A DNA stretch of 64,000 nucleotides, taken from Hemicordylus capensis. Lineage: Eukaryota; Chordata; Lepidosauria; Squamata; Cordylidae. Positions 21,329 to 30,834 of this stretch are shown in pieces. The notes below the pieces were generated by a model. The model had not been told where the DNA came from and ran no database searches. It was given only the letters and a program-made list of their open reading frames with translations. The DNA is taken from assembly GCF_027244095.1 (NCBI RefSeq), contig NC_069657.1:150594857-150658856 (forward strand). The letters run 5' to 3'. Position 1 is the stretch's first letter; each line of letters starts with the position of its first letter. A program made the translations under genes and the position numbers.

Positions 21329-22393
21329 ATGGGAAGCTTGGATAGTGATGAGTTTAGTGACCTATTTCCGGATTATGAAAACAACACTTCCAGCTCAGGC
21401 ATAGAGACAAATGTCTGCAGAAATGAGAGTCCATCAGATGCGATTAAGTACTTTGTGCCACGTATCTATGTTCTGGTATGCCTCCTGAGCCTGGTGGGCA
21501 ACTCTCTGGTGGTGCTGGTGGTCGCCTGCAACAAAGGAAACCGTTCCGTCACTGATGTCTATCTCCTGAACCTAGCCATTGCCGATTTCCTCTTTGCCCT
21601 CACATTGCCCATCTGGGCTGTCCAGTGGGTTCATCAATGGATCTTCGGCACCTTCATGTGCAAAACCATCTCTGCCCTGAAGGAAGTCAACTTCTACAGT
21701 GGCATCCTCCTCTTGGCCTTCATCAGCATCGACCGCTACCTGGCAATCGTTCATGCTACTCGGGCAGCCATTGAGAAAAGGCACTGGGTCAAGTTTGCCT
21801 GCCTTGGCATCTGGCTGTTCTCTTTCCTCCTTTCCCTCCCTATGATCCTCTACCCTGAGGTTGTGTTTGTACATAATTTCACCTCCATGGTTTGTTATGA
21901 AGTCATTGCAGGGGAGAAAACATCTCATTGGAGGGTGGTGCTGAGAATCCTGCCACAAGTGATTGGCTTCATCATCCCATTGACCATCATGCTCTTTTGT
22001 TTCAGCATGACAGTGCACAGGCTCTTTCAGACCAAGAACAGCCAAAACAAGATAGCAATGAAAGTCATTTTGGCTGTGGTGCTAGTCTTCCTGGTCTGCT
22101 GGTTGCCCTACAATATCTCCCTGTTTGCTGATTCCTTGCTAAGGACTGGTGCTATCAAGGAAACATGTGACCGTCGTAACAGAATTGATGCAGCTCTTGT
22201 GGGTACTGAAATCCTGGGATTTGCTCACTGTTGCATCAACCCTATCATATATGCCTTTATAGGGCAGAAGTTCCGGAACAACTTCCTCAAGATCCTGGTC
22301 ACGCGAGGGATCATCAGCAAAGAGACCCTCTCACGGTACAGAAGGGGCTCCTCCTTCTCATCTTCCTCTGGCAACACCTCTACTGCTCTGTAA
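21329..22393 (+). CDS. CXCR2: CXCR-b: CXCR1/CXCR2-like chemokine (interleukin-8 family) receptor
   Basis: A 354-aa class A GPCR of the plasma membrane. By family it binds ELR-type CXC chemokines, signals through Gi and guides neutrophil migration. The start is the ATG at 21,329, 21 nt after a splice acceptor; an in-frame ATG at 21,287 lies in the intron. The acidic N terminus ([13 protein letters not shown], with a possible sulfotyrosine Y16) has sequons at N18, N19 and N32. Seven TMs follow: N58 and D86 (1.50, 2.50), C111, [10 protein letters not shown] (DRY 135-137), ECL2 sequon N183 and C189, CWLPYN (257-262), C280 in ECL3, paired by family precedent with C30, and NPIIYAF (304-310). The tail [14 protein letters not shown] gives phosphorylation sites and a class I PDZ-like end. 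Human CXCR1 and CXCR2 are 350 and 360 aa. The tail resembles CXCR2, but I cannot separate the orthologues from sequence alone. No exon 1 was found for this copy. Confidence 0.95.
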   Translation: MGSLDSDEFSDLFPDYENNTSSSGIETNVCRNESPSDAIKYFVPRIYVLVCLLSLVGNSLVVLVVACNKGNRSVTDVYLLNLAIADFLFALTLPIWAVQWVHQWIFGTFMCKTISALKEVNFYSGILLLAFISIDRYLAIVHATRAAIEKRHWVKFACLGIWLFSFLLSLPMILYPEVVFVHNFTSMVCYEVIAGEKTSHWRVVLRILPQVIGFIIPLTIMLFCFSMTVHRLFQTKNSQNKIAMKVILAVVLVFLVCWLPYNISLFADSLLRTGAIKETCDRRNRIDAALVGTEILGFAHCCINPIIYAFIGQKFRNNFLKILVTRGIISKETLSRYRRGSSFSSSSGNTSTAL

Positions 22394-24069
22394 CAGCCCT
22401 GCCTGGAGGGGAGAGGGGAGGAGAAGGTCATGAAAGAGAGAGACTGCTCAGCTACTGATACATCTTAGTAGGCTTTAAGGTTCTGACTGAGGACTAAACA
22501 CCACTGAGATGCTTCAGAATTTGTAGCTGCCCATCAGCGTTCCCTGTAACAAGGATTCCCAGATGTTGTTGACTACAACTCCCACCATCCCCAGATGCAG
22601 AAGACTTCCAGCATCTCCGGCTGCAAGTGGCCTGCCATGGGGAATATGGGAGCTGTAGTCAACAACATCTTGAAGTTCATTCTCACAACCTACTTACCCA
22701 GGGTTGGGGAGGGCTGGCGGGGAGGCAGGCTCCTACTTGCTGCCCCACACATGAGCCCAGTTCCCCTGAGGGCTCTGCCACGGCACACAAGCAGCGCTGC
22801 GGTGAGCAGCAGAGCCGGAAGCCAGAGGAGGGAGGAAGTCCTCTGGCATCTCACAATGCACCACACTAGGAGTGCAGCACATTGGTAGGTCCCCCTGCTG
22901 CCGGGTGCTCTTGCTGCCCAGCTTTAGGAATGCTTGGGCTGTAGGCAGCCTGATGGGGGAATGGCATAAAGGGTGTGGGGGTCCCTTCTACTCACTATTA
23001 GCCTGGAAAAAAACACGGGCTACTTGGTTCCCGAGGTCTGGGATCGGGACCGATCCCGGCACTTCTCATGACCAGATCTACCCTCTTAGGGCTGCCCTAG
23101 CCTGGGTACAGCCGGTCATTAGAACAACCTTTTGGTTTGATAATGCTAATTAATGCTATAAGTAAATACTTGCCTGCTTGCTACAATACCAAATGTGCTC
23201 ATTCTTCACCCAGAAAAGCTTTTCTACCCAGGACCAGATTGTGGCCTTCTGCTGCTTGAGGCAAAGGCATACCAGCCCTATTCCCTCACCCAGAGCCACA
23301 CTGATGTTGCCCAACTCCCTTACTGTCCCAGTCCCCTGCTTATATGGCCTAGATGATTCCCCTTTTACCCCTGCATCAGTTGCACTTTCCAGATGTACTC
23401 TGCCCTCTGATGCATCTGAATGCAGCTATTGTTAGTACGGAATCAGGGTCTGGTAGTTACGCTGGCTTCATTGATTCCATGTAAGAGGAGCCCTCTACAC
23501 CCATTGTTTTGTACCTGTGTGGTCTGTACACTTGTACATGCTTTTGTGTGAATGACTCTGCCTGCTTTCATTTTAAACGTGAAGCTGGCTGCAGGTTTCT
23601 CAAATACATGGTACAGATGGCAAGTATACTGCTGTACCTGATTTCAGCATACCTTGTGAATAACTGTTGTGGTGTACAGAGCTGTATCTGTGTGTAAAAG
23701 GAACATGGAGTGGAGCTTTGTGGAACGTGAACCAAAATGAGACATCCTTAACTCTCGTCTTAAACCAGCAAGTTTTTTGACCATCAAATACTGTATATAG
23801 ATAGTACAGGTGTTGAATGTAATGCGTGAATAGGTCTTGTGTCTGGCCCTGATCTTACTTTAAGCTAAAGATTCTCAATGGGCTTTTGACAGTGCTCTGA
23901 TCCTAACACCCTATGGCTATTCAGTGACAGAGAAAGGGATAGAGATTGGTGAAGGGATTTCAATGACCCAATTATAGCAGAGCAAGTATGTGTGAGAAGA
24001 ACCAAGTGCATTAAGAGTATCTTGAGACAGACCTTTAAGGTCCAAATACTTTTAACAGACATTTTTTTT
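22394..24069 (+). other. 3' UTR/flank of CXCR-b
   Basis: No protein-coding gene. It contains a palindromic MITE-like block (22,545-22,680; GACTACAACTCCCACC and its complement). Next is a GC-rich repeat (about 22,700-23,125) whose right part is related, in reverse orientation, to 45,380-45,690. Sequence unique to the duplication follows. The 3' UTR end is not fixed; I saw no clear AATAAA near the stop. Confidence 0.6.
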
Positions 24070-25230
24070 AACCAAATACTTAAGCAGACATTTGAAATCC
24101 CATCTGTATCCTCTTTATGATGGTGTTAGGATGGGTGATTGGTTCCTACCATCATTCTAAGGGAGATACCCAAGTACTGCTGTGTTCTATTCAAAAGCAG
24201 GTGGGCGCTCCTGTGTCTACTAAGCAGAGCGTCCTCATTGCTCTGACGCTGCTCCTATTGGGAATGCTAGGAGCAGCACTGGAGCAGCAATGACACTGTA
24301 CTTAGTAGTATGCAAGCCATTGACATCATCCTTGCAGCATAGCTGAGAGACCCATACTAGAAGGGTGGTGCTACTGTACACTGGTAGTGACTGAAATAAC
24401 TTGGGGTCATGGTGGACAGTTCAGTGAAAACATCAAGTCAGTTTGTGGCAGCTGTGAAAAAAGGAATCCCGATGTTAGGAATCATTTGGAAAGGAATCAA
24501 ATACTAAACATGCAATGTGATTATACTTGATAAAAACATCTATGGTGCAGCTACACTTGGAATCCTGTGTACAGTTCTGTTGACACATCTCAAAAGTAAT
24601 AGTGGAGATCTTGAAAAGGTGCAAAAGAAGGCAGTCAAAATAATCAGGGCCTGGAGTTCATCTTATGAAGAAAAACTAGCATATTTTGGGGTTTGGGGCT
24701 TAGAAAAAAGGAGACAATGTGGGGACACGATAGAGATTTACAAGATTATGCGTGGTGTTGACAAAGTAGGTAGTAAGAAGTTTTGCTTCCTTTCCTTGAA
24801 CCAGAGCCTGGTGTCATTCCATGAAACTGACTTGCAGGAGATCCGGAACAAATAAAAGGAAGTCCTTTTGCACATAACCCATAATTAACCTGTGGAACTG
24901 ACTACCACAAGATGTGGTGATGGCCAGCTGCTTAGATGGCTTTAAAAGGGGAATTCAAGGAGGACAGATCTATTGATGGAGGCTACTGATGACTATGGCC
25001 ACAGGCTATCTTCAGAGGCAGAGAAAATACTCCTCTGATTACCAGTTGATAGGAAGCAACAGTGGGGGTGGACATTTTTTGCCTGTATGACTCTCTATTG
25101 GGCTTCTCAGAAGTATGTGGTTGACCACTGTGGGAAACAAGATGCTGGATTAGATTTATTTACTTATTTAGAAATATGTACTCCACCTTTTTCTGCATAC
25201 TCAAGACAGCTAACAAGAAGTTGTTTTTTT
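24070..25230 (+). repeat. 1,161-bp tandem duplication, unit 1
   Basis: Repeated head to tail at 25,231-26,391; the start 'AACCAAATACTTAAGCAGAC' is offset by exactly 1,161 bp. Most of the unit is an old LINE fragment (24,380-25,150): 'LLTHLKSNSGDLEKVQKKAV', 'SYEEKLAYFGVWGLEKRR' and 'IEIYKIMRGVDKV' resemble the C-terminal end of CR1/L3-type LINE ORF2, followed by its 3' UTR. The unit ends about 9 bp into the first bases of the Helentron-like element. The partner locus (39,587-42,155) has a single copy. Confidence 0.85.
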
Positions 25231-26391
25231 AACCAAATACTTAAGCAGACATTTGAAATCCCATCTGTATCCTCTTTATGATGGTGTTAGGATGGGTGAT
25301 TGGTTCCTACCATCATTCTAAGGGAGATACCCAAGTACTGCTGTGTTCTATTCAAAAGCAGGTGGGCGCTCCTGTGTCTACTAAGCAGAGCGTCCTCATT
25401 GCTCTGACGCTGCTCCTATTGGGAATGCTAGGAGCAGCACTGGAGCAGCAATGACACTGTACTTAGTAGTATGCAAGCCATTGACATCATCCTTGCAGCA
25501 TAGCTGAGAGACCCATACTAGAAGGGTGGTGCTACTGTACACTGGTAGTGACTGAAATAACTTGGGGTCATGGTGGACAGTTCAGTGAAAACATCAAGTC
25601 AGTTTGTGGCAGCTGTGAAAAAAGGAATCCCGATGTTAGGAATCATTTGGAAAGGAATCAAATACTAAACATCCAATGTGATTATACTTGATAAAAACAT
25701 CTATGGTGCAGCTACACTTGGAATCCTGTGTACAGTTCTGTTGACACATCTCAAAAGTAATATTGTAGATCTCGAAAAGGTGCAATGGAAGGCAGTCAAA
25801 ATAATCAGGGCCTGGAGTTCATCTTATGAAGAAAAACTAGCATATTTTGGGCTTTGGGGCTTAGAAAAAAGGAGACAATGTGGGGACACGATAGAGATTT
25901 ACAAGATTATGCGTGTTGTTGACAAAGTAGGTAGTAAGAAGTTTTGCTTCCTTTCCTTGAACCAGAGCCTGGTGTCATTCCATGAAACTGACTTGTAGGA
26001 GATCCGGAACAGATAACAGGAAGTCCTTTTGCACATAACCCATAATTAACCTGTGGAATTGACTACCAAAAGATGTGGTGATGGCCAGCTGCCTAGATGG
26101 CTTTAAAAGGGGAATAAACGAATTCAAGGAGGACAGAGCTATTGATGGAGGCTACTGATGACTATGGCCACAGGCTATCTTCAGAGGCAGAGACAATACT
26201 CTTCTGAATACCAGTTGATAGGAAGCAACAGTGGGGGTGGACATTTTTTGCCTGTATGACTCTCTATTGGGCTTCTCAGAAGTATGTGGTTGACCACTGT
26301 GGGAAACAAGATGCTGGATTAGATTTATTTACTTATTTAGAAATATGTACTCCACCTTTTTCTGCATACTCAGGACAGCTAACAACAAGTT
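25231..26391 (+). repeat. 1,161-bp tandem duplication, unit 2
   Basis: Second copy, about 98% identical to unit 1 by eye. It ends against the full Helentron-like copy C. The open frame at 25,678-25,998 is the same LINE C-terminal fragment. Both units carry the undisturbed target site of the Helitron found at 40,693 (25,174/25,175 and 26,343/26,344). Confidence 0.85.
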
Positions 26392-27287
26392 GTTCTAGTA
26401 AGAACTAACCTGCCTACTTTCCTTTCAGTATCTCTACAACTGGACTAAATTTGATTCAAATCGAGGTCCACAATTTAGATCACTTGTGCATCAAATGTTC
26501 ATGCGTCTGCCATCGTGGATCAGGATTGATGACATCATTACAAACTACACCACTGAGGTGTCCCTATGTGTCACTCACTACCTGTTCCAAATTTGGTTCA
26601 AATCGGTTAGACAGTCCTCAAGTTAGTGTACTTGCACTTCAAAAGTTCAAACGTCCGCCATCTTGGATCAGGGTGGATAACATCATCGCAAACTACACCA
26701 TTGGGGCATCCCTATCTGTCCCTAAAGCTGTAGCAAATTTGGTTCAAATCGGTTAGGCGGTTCACAAGTTAGCCCACTTTCACCACAAAAGTTTACGCAT
26801 CAGCAATCTTGAACCAGAGTGGATGTCATCATCACAAACTATGCCATTGAGATGTCCCTGTGTGTCACTCACTAAAACTGTCCCTAATATGGTCCAAATC
26901 AGTTAGACAATCCTCAAGTTAGTGCACCTGCACCTCAAAAGTTCACACATCTGCCATCTTGGATTGCAGTGGATGACATAATCACAGACCATGGCATTGA
27001 GGTGTTCCTGTGTGTCATTCACAGCAACTGTGCCTAATTTGGTTCAAATGGGTTAGGCAGTCCACAAATTAGCCAGTTTGCGCCTCAGACATTCACGTGA
27101 CCACCATCTTGGATTGGGGTGGATGACATCATCACAGTTATGCCATTGAGGTTTCCCTATGTGTCCCTACAATTGTGCCTGATTTGGTTCATATTCGTCC
27201 AGGCGTTGCAAAGTTGATGGGGGCAGGGAGACACACAGACACATTAAATGCCGGGTGATCGCATAAGCCTACTGGAAAGTAGGCTAA
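26386..27287 (-). mobile_element. Helentron-like element, copy C
   Basis: Same family as 19,237-20,305: terminal hairpin GTTCT-AGTA-AGAAC at the left, inverted CCTACTTTCC/GGAAAGTAGG, about six 150-bp monomers, and the palindrome AGCCTACTGGAAAGTAGGCT at the right. Flanks are ...CTAACAA and AAATGAAAAG with no target duplication. It is shared with copy D at 42,156, so it was inserted before SD1. Confidence 0.75.
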
Positions 27288-27690
27288 AAATGAAAAGTAA
27301 AGTAGCATGTGGGCAATCATAAAAACATCATATATACAGCATAAGGCAGCATAAAAAACAGAAAGGGAGAAATCGACAAAAAAGAGATCCCAGGGATTTA
27401 TTGGGGAAGGCCTGATGAAACAGAATACAGATCCTTTTTAAGAATTGCCAGGGAAGGTGCCACACAAATACCAGGTGGCAGGGAGTTCCAGAGAGGGTGG
27501 CTGTCACTGAAAAAGGCTTGTGAATGTGTTCCCGCAAAATCAAGCTTCCATCAGGTAACAGGACGCACAAGAGAATCTCTAAAAAAAATGGTATAGAGCA
27601 GGCAGATTCAAGTGGGAGAAGGTGCCCTTTCAGGTAACTTAGTCTTAAGCCCTAAAAGGCTTTAAAAGTCAAAACTAGCACCTTGAATTC
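27288..27690 (-). mobile_element. LINE 3' end, antisense
   Basis: Tail and antisense 3' coding end ('GGTGGCAGGGAGTTCCAGAG', 'GATTCAAGTGGGAGAAGG', 'CACCTTGAATTCCACCC') of an L2/CR1-type LINE. Its copy in the partner unit is 43,057-43,460. Confidence 0.6.
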
Positions 27691-27699
27691 CACCCAGAA

Positions 27700-28270
27700 A
27701 TGCACTGACAGCCTGTACAGCTTGTACAGTATTAATGTCATATTATCAAAGTGCTCCAAATTGGTATAGAAATATTTTGTTTTTGTTGTTGTTGGTCAGT
27801 TTGGTGGACATTTGGGTCTGATCCAGCAAAGACTGCTTATGTAAGCCTCAAAACAGCACCATTTAGCAGAGTTCCTGGGTTACTCATCCCATCCATTCAA
27901 CCAGTCAGTCATGCATTCATTCCATCATCAAGCAGCCAGCAGGACAAAGATTGACAGACTGGCAGAAAAAATGGCCTTGTCTTGTGCTATTAACAGCAGC
28001 TTGATCAGCTGAGGTCAGCAGCAACAGCATTTTCTGGCATGGAAATACACATCATTGCTTCCTAAGACTGGCAAATCACAATGCTATTAAAAGCACAGGA
28101 ACAGAGGTTAAAAGAGTTGGCATAGTAGGCCAACATAGGCAGGTATTTTAAGTGGGCTTTTGTTTCATCTCTTGACAGCTGTAGCCAGTTTTGTGACCGG
28201 CACGATGTCACTGAAGATGCTCACATCCCAGATTTGAACTATTGGGAGTTACAGCTCCAGCAGCATTGAC
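27700..28270 (+). repeat. Duplicated noncoding module (27.7 kb copy)
   Basis: Near-identical to 43,480-44,060 within SD1 and distantly colinear with 9,360-9,905. No open frame of note. Confidence 0.6.
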
Positions 28271-28790
28271 TCTTTACACCTTCTGTCCTATTGACCACCA
28301 GGGGCGCTGGGAATAGAGATAGTAAGCAAGGATCTTCCTCTATTGTTTCCCCACTCTTGTTTGCTTTCTCTCTGCTCTGACCTGATTGGTAGACTGATAC
28401 TTTCATGTCTCCCTCCCCTCCTCTTCAAACCTGCTTTGCTGCACTTTTACTCTTCCTTCTCTCCTTGTTCTGCTCTCACACTGTGAAGACATACAGCTCA
28501 GGGACACAGGCTTTCTATCCAAGTAATGGTTTTTAAGGTGGATTTTAAGATTTTAAATGTAGCCTTTAAGGGATTTTATCTTTTGTAAACTGCCTTGAGA
28601 TACATTATGAAAGGCGGTATAAAAATCGAACAAGTAAATAAATGTTTATATGTATATTAATCGTTCTACTTTCTGTATTTTAATGGTGCATTGTTTTAAC
28701 TATGTTGTAAACTGCTTTGAGATGTTTCCAATGAAAAGCGGTATATAAGTCGAATGATAAATAAAACAACAAGCAAATAAATAAAAGGTT
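28271..28790 (+). mobile_element. Two L2-type LINE 3' tails, sense
   Basis: 'AAACTGCCTTGAGATACATT' then 'AAAGGCGGTATAAAAATCG' (28,588-28,627), and 'TAAACTGCTTTGAGATG' then 'AAAGCGGTATATAAGTCG' (28,707-28,753), each followed by an A/T-rich (AAAT)n-type tail. These are the standard sense 3' ends of L2-type LINEs. 28,271-28,500 is unassigned. Confidence 0.6.
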
Positions 28791-28843
28791 GTGGATATTG
28801 AACTCCAGTGCAAGTGCCAAAATCTGACCACAAGACTCTTCGG

Positions 28844-29490
28844 GAGAGGCTCAGGGGTTGACTCGGCTTCCATTCTTCCTCTTGAGAGGCAGAGTGAAGT
28901 TCATGGCTGCTGGGCGTCAGGCTCTCTCCAGAGGGTGTGACTGAGGAATAAAACACACTGTGCCTGTTGAAAAGGAGAGATGCAGCAACTGAGTGTCATC
29001 CGCATACTGGCTTCTCCCAGTGGTTTCATGGATAGCTTCTCCCAGTGGTTTCATGTAGATGTTAAACAGCATAGGGGAAAGAATGGAACCTTGCGGAACC
29101 CCATAGCCAAGGGGTTGAGCAGTAGTCCCTCCTGCACCACCTTTTGGGAATGGGCTTTAGGGTAGGAGTGGAACCACCTCCCAGCAGTGCCTCCCACACC
29201 CAACTCGGACAACCTATCCAAAGTATACCATGGCCAATGGTATCAAAAGCTGCTGAGAAATCCAAGAGAATTAACAGGGTCGTACTCCCCTTCTCTCTCT
29301 CTCTCTCTCTGCACAGGTCATCCCACAGGGCAACCAAAGCAGTTTCTGTTCCAAAGCTGGGCCTGAAGCCTGATTGAAATGGATCTAATTAATCCATTTC
29401 CTCCACGAGTGTCTGGAGCTGGTCAGCCACGACACGTTCAAGCACCTTGCTCAGAAAAGAAATATTGGCCACAGGACTATAGTTGTTTAC
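28844..29490 (-). mobile_element. 115-bp repeat and antisense L2 fragment
   Basis: 28,844-28,958 is a 115-bp sequence that recurs at 44,607-44,721 and 45,215-45,329. 28,959-29,490 is antisense L2 RT sequence (minus-strand '[20 protein letters not shown]') with a (CT)n run near 29,290. It carries internal deletions relative to 57,437-57,983, and SD1 copy c shares them. Confidence 0.75.
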
Positions 29491-30600
29491 ATTTATATTG
29501 AAATCCTGATTGAAATCGTTTAGCCCCTTCCTTACTGGTTTTTAAATCTCTGTTGAAAACTTTTCTTTTTTGCCAGGCTTTTGCCCTGTTTTTAAGTTTT
29601 CAATTTAGAATGTAATTTTAATAGCATCTTGCTTTGCTTGTTTTTGTACACCGCCCAGAGTCCTCGAAGTGTGCAGTATATTAAATGTCTCAAATAAATA
29701 AATAAATAAATAAATCATGGCAAGGGTCAAGCATGCATGGGGAAGCATTGGAATCCATCTAGGGAACATATTTAGAAACAAACAAGTCTTCCAACATACC
29801 CCTTCATGTTGGGTACACTACAGGGGGGTTGCCCCCATATCTTCCCTCTCGGAGTGCCACAAGTGTCCCTATCCACACCCCGTACTGCATCCCTTCATGG
29901 GACGTTCCTTTTTCCAATGTGAGTCCCCCCTTTGGGACAAGGAACCATCTTCTTCTTGTCCCTTTTCTATCTACCCCTGCTAACTGAGTAAGAAGGCACT
30001 TTTAAAAGTGATGATTCTCTTTTTTAGCATGGGGAGAGCAACAGGCCATATCCATCCCCAGCACAGCATCCTTCCAGTGACTGTTGCTGGTGTCTATCTT
30101 ATGTTTCCTTTTAGATTGTGAGCCCTTTGGGGACAGGGAGCCATCTTTATTTATTTTTCAATGTAAACTGCTTTGGGAATTTTTGTTGAAAAGCACTTTA
30201 TAATGTTGTTGTTGTTGAAAAATGCTGCTACTGCTACTTATAAATAATAGAAGCAGTAGCAGGAGAGTTTCCTGGTCATTGGATATGTGGTGTGATTATT
30301 TACTTATTATTTCTATTTATATGTGAATTGCTTTATTGATTGATTCATTCATTTAAAATATTTCTATACCACCCAAAACCTGCGTCTTTGAGAACTTTGA
30401 GAACTTTGTTGACAACAATAACAACAAATATTTATATACTGCATTTCAACAAAAGTTTCCAAAGTGGTTTACATAGAGAAATAACAAATAAATAAATAAG
30501 ATGGCTCCCTGTCCCCAAAGGGCTCACAATTGAAAAAGAAACATAAGACAAACACCAAGAACAGTCACTGGAGGGATGCTGTGCTGCGGGTGGATTGGGC
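29491..30600. repeat. L2 tail, two module A copies and simple repeats
   Basis: 29,515-29,712 is the sense 3' end of an L2 ('CCGCCCAGAGTCCTCGAAGT', then (AAAT)n). 29,985-30,235 is module A in reverse and 30,420-30,600 is module A forward. Where the SD2 partner has a long (TTC)n run, only about four units exist here (29,949-29,958). Confidence 0.65.
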
Positions 30601-30729
30601 CCGTTTCCTGTTATCAGTTTCCTGATAACAGTTTCCTGATAACAGTTTCCTGTTATCTTTTTTTCCACACAACCCCTTCCTCAAGCAAGCTCTGAGGCAA
30701 TAAAAGGAAGCTCTGCTGCTTTTCCCTAT
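30601..30729 (+). promoter_or_regulatory. Candidate CXCR promoter (for CXCR-c)
   Basis: A TATA-like box AATAAAAGG at 30,699-30,707 is followed about 30 bp later by the start of the exon 1 candidate. Upstream, GTTTCCTG occurs four times in 52 bp (30,603-30,652), with the palindrome-like flanks GATAACA and TGTTATC. The rc core AGGAAA is an ETS/PU.1-type half site, plausible for a myeloid gene. The paralogous promoter at 61.45 kb has a single copy. Assignment to CXCR rests on position and strand, not on transcript data. Confidence 0.5.
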
Positions 30730-30834
30730 GCACTGGGGAACAACATTTTGCAAGGTCCCGTTCCCCTTTGAGAACTCAAATCTTCAGCATCAAATTACTC
30801 TGCTGCAATCAAGAGGATTCTTCAGAGGAAGCAG
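30730..30834 (+). other. Candidate noncoding exon 1 of CXCR-c
   Basis: About 105 nt ending in a strong donor, AAGCAG|GTAAGT (GT at 30,835). The sequence is preserved almost unchanged in the second copy at 61,545-61,649. It lies 6.0 kb upstream of, and on the same strand as, the CXCR-c coding exon, whose 5' end is an acceptor. An ATG at 30,728 opens a short frame that would not join in frame with the receptor, so it would be a uORF if it is transcribed. Confidence 0.5.

Larger units (their letters stand above)
21464..29443 (+). repeat. Segmental duplication SD1, left copy
   Basis: Near-identical to 36,978-45,210 (about 1-2% differences by eye). It begins inside the CXCR coding exon at TM1 and ends inside an antisense L2. 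The length difference from the partner (8,233 versus 7,980) is almost exactly explained by a 1,420-bp Helitron only in the partner and a 1,161-bp tandem duplication only here. Confidence 0.9.
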
